NCBI GenBank assembly: GCA_030684695.1
Contig: JAUXXX010000035.1
Span: forward strand, 1-64,000
Source: a bacterium
GTDB taxonomy: Bacteria > Bacillota_I > Bacilli_A > Izemoplasmatales > Hujiaoplasmataceae
Reading direction: 5' to 3'
Length of the DNA stretch: 64,000 nucleotides
Positions 27,416 to 34,696 of the stretch are shown here, piece by piece. The position numbers and the translations under genes are program-made. The notes below the pieces were generated by a model that worked only from the letters and a program-made list of their open reading frames with translations, was not told the DNA's origin and made no database searches. Within the stretch, counting starts at the first letter, position 1, and each line of letters opens with the position of its first letter.

Positions 27416-28552
27416 ATGCCACAATACGGTCCAGATCTATTTAGCTCTGACATAGGTTCAATAATGAGAGAAGAGTGCAAATATTTACTTGCATTTAGAT
27501 ATGAACCAAACGAGGTTTATCAGGTTATTAAAAAGTACTTCATAAGTGATTCAAGTTCAAAGAGGGATATGAATCTTTTTTGGCTGATTATGGCTCGTAT
27601 TCAAGTGAACTATGGATGTTTGATTGAGGAAGTAAAAGAAGAAGCTCTCAAAGTGATTGAATCAGGAGAGGATATTTCGCAATGGAAGGAGTATGTTTTG
27701 ATTGAGAAGCACGTTGCTTCTTATCAAACAATGACAAATGAGATAATTCAGAAAAATGTGTTTAAGGGCATGGATAACATTCAGGAAAGCGCACAAACAT
27801 TTTTAGAGGAGTTTCAGAAACTTCAAGCAGAGAAGTTGATAGAATACCTTCAAGATGAGAATCTTTCTGAAGAAGTACTTCATTACTTTAATGATGCAGG
27901 GTTCTCAAAAATCGAAATTTTTGGCGATGATGGTAAGAAGTATTTGAAGAAGAGAGTAGAAGTTTTAGAAACATTAAAGAATGATATAGATAGTTTTAAG
28001 CCTTCCAAGAAGAAGTTCTCGAAACCGTACTCGTTTGATCCTGAATGGAAAATAGGCGATGTTTATGCCTACAAGCTACTTGAGGAAGAAGACCAAAAGA
28101 GATGGATAATGGATGTCGACTTCTATAACAAGTATATTCTATTTGAAGTTGTTGGTATTAATCGGAAGCCGAAATCCAGAATTATTCCGACACTGGTTAC
28201 CCAAACAGAAGTATGTGTTAAACCGCTTGTTTTTATTCATGATTCATTGCCTGAAATCTTAGAACTAATCAAATTCGAATATCTTAACATGAGAAGGACT
28301 CCTTACAAAGATAACATCGAGAAGCACGGAAAGTTCATCAAAGATAAAGATGCCATCTTTTTTGTAAGTTTCTATGGTGAAACAAGGGAGTTTAAGAAAA
28401 TGAAACTCATCAAGTTGAAAGAAGGTACGAAAACTGAAGGCGATGTTAAGATAAGTAATATTGGATATTCAAATGTATCTATCGTGTACTTACCTTATTG
28501 CATAGCGAATGATTTAAGTCATTATCTAAATGAAAATAGAGATCTTTGTTGA
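27416..28552 (+). CDS. uncharacterised cytosolic protein with MPxYGPDLF N-terminus
   Basis: A 378-residue soluble protein. The first 110 residues (YGPDLFSSDIG, then FWLIMARIQVNYGCLIEEV and ALKVIESGEDISQW) resemble a widespread uncharacterised domain with a W/YGPxLFxxD start; I know no assigned function. Residues 120-190 are Glu/Lys-rich and helical. The C-terminal half starts with YSFDPEWKIGDVYAYKL. A TTG at 27377 would add 13 residues; ATG 27416 fits the domain start. It sits alone in the accessory island between repeats. Confidence 0.75.
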   Translation: MPQYGPDLFSSDIGSIMREECKYLLAFRYEPNEVYQVIKKYFISDSSSKRDMNLFWLIMARIQVNYGCLIEEVKEEALKVIESGEDISQWKEYVLIEKHVASYQTMTNEIIQKNVFKGMDNIQESAQTFLEEFQKLQAEKLIEYLQDENLSEEVLHYFNDAGFSKIEIFGDDGKKYLKKRVEVLETLKNDIDSFKPSKKKFSKPYSFDPEWKIGDVYAYKLLEEEDQKRWIMDVDFYNKYILFEVVGINRKPKSRIIPTLVTQTEVCVKPLVFIHDSLPEILELIKFEYLNMRRTPYKDNIEKHGKFIKDKDAIFFVSFYGETREFKKMKLIKLKEGTKTEGDVKISNIGYSNVSIVYLPYCIANDLSHYLNENRDLC

Positions 28553-28590
28553 TTGAACTGTGTGGTGAAAATCCATATTTTCGCGGACAG

Positions 28591-28651
28591 GGTTGGTTAC
28601 CTATCGATGGGTAATTCATGATATCAAATGGGTTGAAACCCAGGAGATGAG
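28591..28651 (+). repeat. foldable repeat E, copy 1 (partial)
   Basis: Core TGGGTAATTCATGATATCAA then ATGGGTTGAAACCCAGGAGA, sharing its 3' half almost exactly with copy 3 (29814). TGGGT and ACCCA can close the hairpin; the outer arms are not clearly paired. Confidence 0.65.
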
Positions 28652-28722
28652 TGGATTGGTATGGAAATTAATGAGTAGTCTCATATGAATCATGTGGATA
28701 GAAAACCACTTATCATAATCCA
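28652..28722 (+). repeat. foldable repeat E, copy 2 (71 nt)
   Basis: Starts TGGATTGGTATGG and ends TAATCCA (outer arms TGGATT/AATCCA), with inner CATATGAATCATGTG and conserved ATAGAAAACC. Same length as copy 4 at 32950 and about 85 percent identical to it. Confidence 0.75.
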
Positions 28723-28854
28723 TATATATCATAATTATCAATACTTATAGAGAATCACTGGCACTCAAGTCTAAGAACTAAAATGATTAAAGGTAGTGTC
28801 ATGATTCTTATGTGACTATACAATAATCTATATCTATTATCGGAGGAAATGATA

Positions 28855-29775
28855 ATGTTTCAGTTATTCAAAAGAAAGAAGACAGATGATAGTGTTTCTT
28901 TGAAATATAAAACAAATGATATGAAATCATTACGTGAATTTGAAGATCAATTAATACTACTGCAACTGAATTCAATCGTAATCCAACCAAAATTCGACTC
29001 GGTTATGAAGTTACCTATTGGTTCATCTAAAATTGGGGGAAAACCTGATTTGCCAATTGACTTTGAGTGGTATTATTATAAAGCTAAATCATTGAATACT
29101 GGTATCGAAATAGATCGACCACTATCATTTTTGGCACAATTTAACTTAGAGGAAATTAAGAAGTATGATTTAGATAACAGATTACCAAACACTGGAATAT
29201 TGTACTTTTTTTATGAAATGGAATCAAATAAATGGGGATTTGATCCCGCAGATAGAGGTTGCGCAAAAGTATACTATTATAATGGGTGTTTTAATAATTT
29301 AGTGAGTACTGATTGGCCAAGCGGAATTAGTGATGAATTTGTTTTTTCTGAAATCAGCTTATCTTTCTCTCCCAAAGTAAGCGCACCATGTTATGAAGAA
29401 CTATCACCAGATTGGAATTTTGATATAGTGGATGTATATAATGAAGTATTAGAAAAAAAGGGATATACTCATGGTGGCTATTCATCGAAATTACTAGGCT
29501 ACTCAGACAACATACAAGGCGATATGACTCTAGAGTGCCAATTAGTTTCTAATGGATTATACTGTGGTGATGGAACGGGATATCATTCTCCGAGGAGAAA
29601 AGAACTTGAAGCGAATAAAAATCAATGGAAACTTCTATTTCAACTTGATTCAATAGATGAGAAAAAGATTCAGCTCTATTTTGGAGATATGGGAAGATTA
29701 TATTTTTATATCAAAGAAGAGGATCTGCTAAACGGTAATTTTGATAATATATGGTTTTCATTACAATGCACTTAA
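28855..29775 (+). CDS. DUF1963 (YwqG-like) protein
   Basis: A 306-residue soluble protein of the DUF1963/YwqG family. The characteristic segments are IGSSKIGGKPDLPIDFEWY near residue 55, PLSFLAQFNLEE near residue 95, GILYFFYEMES, and the C-terminal WKLLFQLDS, then GDMGRLYFYI. The biochemical function is unknown; the family is common near polymorphic-toxin and immunity genes. GGAGG at 28842-28846 is too close to ATG 28849, so ATG 28855 is used. It has its own terminator. Confidence 0.88.
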   Translation: MFQLFKRKKTDDSVSLKYKTNDMKSLREFEDQLILLQLNSIVIQPKFDSVMKLPIGSSKIGGKPDLPIDFEWYYYKAKSLNTGIEIDRPLSFLAQFNLEEIKKYDLDNRLPNTGILYFFYEMESNKWGFDPADRGCAKVYYYNGCFNNLVSTDWPSGISDEFVFSEISLSFSPKVSAPCYEELSPDWNFDIVDVYNEVLEKKGYTHGGYSSKLLGYSDNIQGDMTLECQLVSNGLYCGDGTGYHSPRRKELEANKNQWKLLFQLDSIDEKKIQLYFGDMGRLYFYIKEEDLLNGNFDNIWFSLQCT

Positions 29776-29813
29776 TAACAGACCGCATCTGGAATGTGAA
29801 CTTGTTTTGGTCT

Positions 29814-29886
29814 GGTATGGTTTTTTAATCAGTGGGTAGCTCATGATATCATATGGGTAGAAACCCAGGAGAAGAGAAACCATACC
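29814..29886 (+). repeat. foldable repeat E, copy 3 (73 nt)
   Basis: Outer arms GGTATGGTTT/AAACCATACC pair perfectly over ten bases, although their sequence differs from copies 2 and 4. Inner TGGGT/ACCCA closes CATGATATCATATG, and GGTAGAAACCC is conserved. Confidence 0.78.
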
Positions 29887-29920
29887 AAGAAATAACTCGA
29901 CTAGTTCAAATACATCCAAC

Positions 29921-29946
29921 AAAAAGATTCTGAAAAGAATCTTTTT
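29921..29946 (+). terminator. terminator after DUF1963 gene
   Basis: AAAAAGATTC/GAATCTTTTT with a six-base loop. Confidence 0.82.
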
Positions 29947-29970
29947 GTATAACGGATAGATACAAAAATG

Positions 29971-29999
29971 TTGCAATAATCAACCGTTTCTCTTATAAT
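29971..29999 (+). promoter_or_regulatory. promoter for the HTH-rhuM pair
   Basis: TTGCAA and TATAAT with a 17-nt spacer, 17 nt before the ATG. Confidence 0.85.
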
Positions 30000-30016
30000 G
30001 AAATGGGGGAAGAATA

Positions 30017-30334
30017 ATGAAAAAAGATAAAACTAAGATAGAAAAAATTCTTAAAAATGAGTATCTAATCGATATGGATAAACATTCTAAAGAGTTATGG
30101 CTAAGAGCAAAAATAGTGATGCAATTTGTGACGCTAAGAGAAATACGAAAGTTATCTCAAAATGATGTGGCAATTAAAATGAATGTACTACGTCAACAAA
30201 TTACTAGATTTGAAAATATGACTAATTCACCAACCATTAGTTTTCTTGTTAGGTACGCAACCGCACTCAATACTACAATTGATGTGATTCTAAACGGAGT
30301 AGAACTAAAGGGGGCATCTAATGAAGGATACTAA
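30017..30334 (+). CDS. XRE-type helix-turn-helix protein
   Basis: A 105-residue DNA-binding protein. The XRE-like helix-turn-helix spans about residues 40-95 (LREIRKLSQNDVAIKMNVLR, then ITRFENMTNSPTISFLVRYA). The N-terminal 35 residues are basic and helical. It overlaps the RhuM gene by 14 nt, so the two are translationally linked, an arrangement familiar from antitoxin/regulator plus effector pairs. Whether it represses its own promoter is not shown. Confidence 0.85.
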   Translation: MKKDKTKIEKILKNEYLIDMDKHSKELWLRAKIVMQFVTLREIRKLSQNDVAIKMNVLRQQITRFENMTNSPTISFLVRYATALNTTIDVILNGVELKGASNEGY

Positions 30335-31196
30335 ATTCGAAATTGTTAAGTTTGTTAATAGTGATGTGGAACTAGACGTAAGTATAAGTCCTAATGATGA
30401 AACTGTTTGGTTGTCCCTCGATGAAATGTCTATGTTGTTTGAACGAGACAGGTCCGTTATTGGGAAGCATATAAGAAAGATCATAAACAGCAATGAGCTT
30501 GATGAAAACACATGTAGGGCAAAATTTGCCCGACAACTAGAGGATGGTCGAGTTTATCAAATAGATTATTACAATTTAGATGTAATCATTGCTGTTGGAT
30601 ATAGAGTTAATTCAAAGAAAGGTACAATATTTAGAAAATGGGCAACAACCATATTGAAAGAGTATCTATTAAAAGGGTATAGTTTAAATGAAAATAGAGT
30701 TTCTGTTTCAAATGATAATTATATCGAATTGAAAAATGAAGTGAAATCTATTAATACTAGACTATTAGCAATAGAAAATAAGATTGATTCGAAAGAAATC
30801 CCAATTGAGAAAATATTCTTCAATGGTGAGTTTTACGATGCGTACTCTTTAATTCAAGACATATTTAGAAAAGCTAACAATGAAATCATAATTATTGATA
30901 ATTATATCGATAAAACACTTTTAGATCGATTGGTTGTTAAGAGAAGAAACGTTAGTGTTATCGTGTATCATGATCATACCAAGTCGCAATTATACGGAAC
31001 GGATATAATAGCATTTAACAAACAATACGGTGGTTTTAGTAATGTAAATACCACAAAAGTACATGATAGATATGTGATTATTGATAAGGTAATCCTGTAT
31101 CATATTGGTGCCTCACTAAAAGATTTAGGGAAGAAGATATTTTCTATCAGCGAATCAAATCCTCAAACTATAAGTACTTTATTAGAAAATCTTTAA
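30321..31196 (+). CDS. rhuM: RhuM-family protein with C-terminal PLD-like domain
   Basis: A 291-residue protein. Residues 1-130 match the RhuM/virulence-protein family (VWLSLDEMSMLFERDRSVIG, then AVGYRVNSKKGTIFRKWA). A linker of about 30 residues leads to a C-terminal domain with VHDRYVIID followed by GASLKDLGKK, which resembles the single HxxxxxD motif of phospholipase-D-like nuclease or DNA-binding modules (the usual HKD Lys is replaced, leaving H-D-R). Biochemical activity is unknown. The upstream HTH gene overlaps it. Confidence 0.85.
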   Translation: MKDTKFEIVKFVNSDVELDVSISPNDETVWLSLDEMSMLFERDRSVIGKHIRKIINSNELDENTCRAKFARQLEDGRVYQIDYYNLDVIIAVGYRVNSKKGTIFRKWATTILKEYLLKGYSLNENRVSVSNDNYIELKNEVKSINTRLLAIENKIDSKEIPIEKIFFNGEFYDAYSLIQDIFRKANNEIIIIDNYIDKTLLDRLVVKRRNVSVIVYHDHTKSQLYGTDIIAFNKQYGGFSNVNTTKVHDRYVIIDKVILYHIGASLKDLGKKIFSISESNPQTISTLLENL

Positions 31197-31735
31197 AACA
31201 TGAATATATACGCCTCGCGTTATAGAGGTTTACTTGTTTCCGTATGAAATGTACTTGAATTGTCGCCCTTGCACATCCTGTGCATACAGTTAAAGAGTAG
31301 TTTTACAAGGTGCTAAAATCTACACGATTATGTCAATTATTGAGGAATACTAATTTAAAGGTTAAAATTTAGAGAAAAAACCACTTTCCTTATAATTATG
31401 GAAAGTGGTTTTAAGTTATTCATAGATAAAACAAATACATATTGATTTTTATATTCGTTTTTGTATTTGTAGATCGAATATACAATCAGATTCCACATAT
31501 TTCATCTAGATTGCCTTTTGATAGCACAAATGCTTGTATGTATCGTTTTATGCTTTTTTAAACCAACATTCTGTTGATTTCAGGTTATATTTCTTTTCTA
31601 CTTTATACATAATGTTAACTGACTCTTCAAGTGATGATTCGATATGTTTAGATTAAAAACTTTGTGGCTTTTATATCAAGAACAACGATTTATTTCGCTC
31701 TTGAGATAGTGAAGCTTAAATTACTTGTAATGCTG
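31197..31735. other. intergenic region with repeat unit and bidirectional terminator
   Basis: No gene seen. One repeat unit (GGTGCTAAAATCTACACGAT) lies at 31309-31328 and a terminator at 31377-31412. Confidence 0.6.
31377..31412. terminator. bidirectional terminator between rhuM and lipoprotein
   Basis: Perfect 13-bp stem AAAACCACTTTCC/GGAAAGTGGTTTT; T run on + strand, and six T on the opposite strand. Confidence 0.85.
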
Positions 31736-32242
31736 TTAGGAATCCATCAAGGTTATCAATGCACTTGAAAATACTATGAAAACAACAGCACCAAAGCGAT
31801 AGTATCGTGTTATAGATGCTGTTTCAAGGTATGCATTGTATACATCAATAGCCATTTGTTCATTGGAAAATTCATAAATTCGCCAAACAGCATCTGTTCC
31901 CAAGCCTTTTTGATACGCAGAAGTTAGTAATGTAGTAACCCCTGTTGTTCTTTCAATATGAGACTGTAATCCGCCAAACATGTTGATATGATAGTTTTCA
32001 TAACTACCACCAAAACCGTTTGATTCCAAAAAAGCGAGCAAATCAGAGACAGAACTAAAGCGGACTGCAGGGGTGGAAGTAGTGGTAGACAGGGAATCTG
32101 GATTAGTCGTATTTTCAGAAGTGCCAGAAATCGTTGTGTTAGTGGGTTCTAAATAGTTTGATGAACTGGTTGATGAGTCACAAGCCGATAAAAAAATATA
32201 TAGCAAGCAAAGCAATAAAGTGAAAAGAACTCTCTTTTTCAT
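31736..32242 (-). CDS. lipoprotein, unknown function
   Basis: A 168-residue protein with a type II signal peptide: MKKR start, hydrophobic core, lipobox LSAC (Cys21). A Ser/Thr-rich linker (residues 22-55, with TTTSTPA) precedes a compact domain of about 100 residues containing VSDLLAFLESNGFGGSYE. It is anchored outside the membrane and would be an Lgt substrate. A strong promoter lies upstream on the minus strand. It is the only minus-strand non-transposase gene in the island. Confidence 0.85.
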   Translation of the reverse strand: MKKRVLFTLLLCLLYIFLSACDSSTSSSNYLEPTNTTISGTSENTTNPDSLSTTTSTPAVRFSSVSDLLAFLESNGFGGSYENYHINMFGGLQSHIERTTGVTTLLTSAYQKGLGTDAVWRIYEFSNEQMAIDVYNAYLETASITRYYRFGAVVFIVFSSALITLMDS

Positions 32243-32268
32243 AAAAAACTCCTTTGGTTTTTAATCTT

Positions 32269-32297
32269 ATTTTATCGAATTCAGCATAAACCGTCAA
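32269..32297 (-). promoter_or_regulatory. promoter for the lipoprotein gene
   Basis: On the minus strand: TTGACG, 17 nt, TAAAAT. Confidence 0.82.
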
Positions 32298-33143
32298 CAA
32301 GGGTATTATAAATACTTAGATTTCTACTATAATTTGAGACTAACTATGGAAGTATACCTGTTTTGTTTTTAATAACCCCTAAAAAACCAAGCAGCAAACA
32401 TCGCTTGACGACATTTTGGATACATAGCAACTTGGATATTGCAAGACATGCCACTTCTTAAAAATAACTTCCAAAAGTTTATGTATTATACTTATATTTG
32501 CATGATATAAAGATATTTACAGAGAGGGCTCAAATAATGGACAGAAGGTTATAATATCCGCTTCATTCATTTTTAAATAGACTTACATTTCCTCCTTATC
32601 TATTAACTATATCAAAAAAAGTAGACTGTGTTAATCTATTTAACGCGTCCGCTTTTACTATACCAGTTTAATTGTATCAGGCCTTTTTATGCAAAAAATT
32701 AGGGATATAGACAAAATATGCTAACTTTTAGTCGATTTTTGACTTTTTATACTTAGTTGACACTATTTATGAAATTCTAAATTGATAAGCAATAACTGAT
32801 ATCGACCGAACTGTTTATACTATTTGGGTGAGGGGGTGATAAAACTCTGCACGATTACCTGACTTCTTAGTGATTTCATAGAATCAATCTCAAGTACAAG
32901 TTGGATAAATGAATATTCATAATGAATAATAACTACAAAAAGTATAACGTGGATTGGCATGGAGTTTGATGAGTGGTCGCATATGAATCATATGCATAGA
33001 AAACCGCTTATCAAAATCCATTTGGATTAGCTTTTCGATTTTGCCATTTTGCTGATGCTGCGCAGTCATTAATTATCATATAAGTAAAACCGTACATGTA
33101 GCACTTCCTAATAAGTTCTTATAGAGAAAAGGAATGGTTTGAT
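32298..33143. other. gene-free accessory DNA with repeat remnants
   Basis: No gene. A terminator-module remnant lies at 32664-32686 (AATTGTATCAGGCCTTTTT), a degenerate GATAAAACTCTGCACGATTA unit at 32838-32857, and foldable repeat E copy 4 at 32950-33020. Confidence 0.6.
32950..33020 (+). repeat. foldable repeat E, copy 4 (71 nt, best folding)
   Basis: Outer TGGATT/AATCCA, then a 13-bp helix TTTGATGAGTGGT/ACCGCTTATCAAA (two G-T pairs), then the perfect hairpin GCATATG-AAT-CATATGC. The single-stranded ATAGAAA segment is on the 3' side. Confidence 0.8.
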
Positions 33144-33357
33144 ATGAATAAAGCACGCATAAACATTATCATCAACATTCTTGGAGTATTCATTGTTTTT
33201 GTTATTTTTTTCATTCCATGAACTTTTAAATTGGATTGTGACCTCCGACGAAGAATATCAGTATTTTTTTACTACCTTGGTGGGGGTGAAGTGCATTGGA
33301 TTAATATCATTTGAGATCTTATTCTTTTTTGTGTTTTCAACAAAAATCCGACTCTAA
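33144..33357 (+). pseudogene. decayed small membrane protein gene
   Basis: ATG 33144 (ribosome binding site AAGGA) opens a 25-residue hydrophobic frame ending in TGA at 33219. The next frame continues with NWIVTSDEEYQYFF, then a second hydrophobic segment, to TAA 33355. The shift can be placed in a run of seven T at 33205-33211, where a one-base change rejoins the two. The rejoined product would be about 70 residues with two membrane helices. Another repeat-type terminator remnant follows at 33412-33437. Confidence 0.55.
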
Positions 33358-33512
33358 GCTTATCTGCAAAGGGAACGTTTCGTCCAGTCCTTGACATAGG
33401 GTACACATTATCTCCTCAAGTATTAGGCCTTTTTTATTAATTTTTTATGTTTATTTTGATATAACATAAATAATGACAACGACATAGTCAAGAACTATTC
33501 AAAAGGAGCTCT

Positions 33513-34241
33513 ATGCAAAAAACAAAACCGTTAACGATTGAAAATAGAGGGGATATTTTATATGTCGATTACCCTGAGGTATACGACGCATTTGCGTCAG
33601 TAGTAAAGAAGCCAACCATGATGGAAGCCCTTAAAAAACATTTTGATCTACAAGACAAAGTGGTTCTAGACATCGGTTCAGGGGCGGGCGATTCAACGTT
33701 TCAGTTATCCACCATTTCAAAAGCAGTGATTGGTCTTGAAATTGAAGACAACATGAGAAGTATCGCATTAAAAAGCATGGAAGAAATGAATATTCAAAAT
33801 GTATCCTTTAAAAAAGGGACAGCCTTACAAATGGAATTACCAGATCAATCAGTGGACGTATCGGTTGCGATTACATTACCCTTATTCATTGAAGATGAGA
33901 TTAGAATGTATGTAAAAGAAACGATTAGAGTCACTAAACCTGGTGGAATGGTGATTAATTTAGGGATTGCGCCATACAGCTATGGTGGTGATTTGGCAGA
34001 AATCATCTTAGGTCCATCGAAAATCACTGAAGAAGATACCGAAGGAGTTGTTGACCGAATCCTAAGAGATGAATTTGGATTTGATTATTTTGATTATGAA
34101 GCTCTTCAAACGTTTGATTCGGTTGAACACATGGTTTCCACCTACGGGTTTATCTTTGGACAACAAGTGATTGATTATATCCGTATAAATAACCGAAACC
34201 ACGTTAATTGGACATATCGTGTGCACTATCTCAAGAAATGA
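33513..34241 (+). CDS. class I SAM-dependent methyltransferase
   Basis: A 242-residue soluble enzyme. Motif I is VVLDIGSGAGDSTFQL (near residue 50), the acidic residue after strand 2 is in GLEIEDNM, motif II is DVSVAITLPLF and motif III MVINLGIAPYSYGG. The Rossmann methyltransferase fold is clear; the substrate is not. Methyltransferase_11/25-type small-molecule methylation is the likeliest. The start is fixed by AAAAGGAGCTCT. Confidence 0.88.
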   Translation: MQKTKPLTIENRGDILYVDYPEVYDAFASVVKKPTMMEALKKHFDLQDKVVLDIGSGAGDSTFQLSTISKAVIGLEIEDNMRSIALKSMEEMNIQNVSFKKGTALQMELPDQSVDVSVAITLPLFIEDEIRMYVKETIRVTKPGGMVINLGIAPYSYGGDLAEIILGPSKITEEDTEGVVDRILRDEFGFDYFDYEALQTFDSVEHMVSTYGFIFGQQVIDYIRINNRNHVNWTYRVHYLKK

Positions 34242-34285
34242 AAAATACATCATATGTCCAATACTCAATAAAGGAAAAGGGCAAC

Positions 34286-34400
34286 TGGACTGTATAGGAT
34301 AAATACAACATTTATTCTCGATAGTTCCCTTTGTTAAGCCATTATTTAGGGGTGCTAAAATTGTATTATAACCCTTTTCCTTAGACAATATTGATGACAT
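34286..34400 (+). repeat. modular intergenic repeat, copy with no extra GCTAAA unit
   Basis: TGGACTGTATAGGATAAATA, then AAGCCATTATTTAGGGGTGC and TAAAATTGTATTATAACCC. The middle iteron module is absent and the 3' terminator module is degraded. Confidence 0.8.
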
Positions 34401-34558
34401 AGCACCTTGGGTATAACAAATCAGATGTGGTAATGTGCCTTCTTTTTGCGCAGCTTAGGAGCTATTATATATAAAAAGAAAAGGGTTCAAAACAGAACAA
34501 AGTTACCAAGATGCAAATGTCCAAAACCACTCATTAAAACCACTTAATCCAAACATTA

Positions 34559-34585
34559 AGAGGTGCAAACTTGCATCTCTTTTTT
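34559..34585 (+). terminator. terminator upstream of LRR lipoprotein
   Basis: AGAGGTGCAA/TTGCATCTCT (one G-T pair) followed by T run. Confidence 0.78.
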
Positions 34586-34602
34586 GTTTTTTGAACGACA
34601 TA

Positions 34603-34630
34603 TTGATTTAATGTTTTGCCTTGATATAAT
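34603..34630 (+). promoter_or_regulatory. promoter of LRR lipoprotein gene
   Basis: TTGATT, 16 nt, TATAAT; 66 nt before the start codon. Confidence 0.78.
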
Positions 34631-34696
34631 GATAGTAACAATACTTCTCCTGCTTGGAAACAGGGGAGGTATTTATTTTTTCTGGGGGTGTGTTTC

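Larger units (their letters stand above)
34401..34696. other. leader region of the LRR lipoprotein
   Basis: No gene; holds the terminator at 34559 and promoter at 34603 listed separately. Confidence 0.6.

Noticed and set aside
32950..33020. Hammerhead ribozyme, because of TGATGAG and GAAAA segments in repeat E copy 4.
   Set aside because: TGATGAG pairs within a long helix, the CUGANGA core is incomplete, and copy 3 reads ATCAG at that place.
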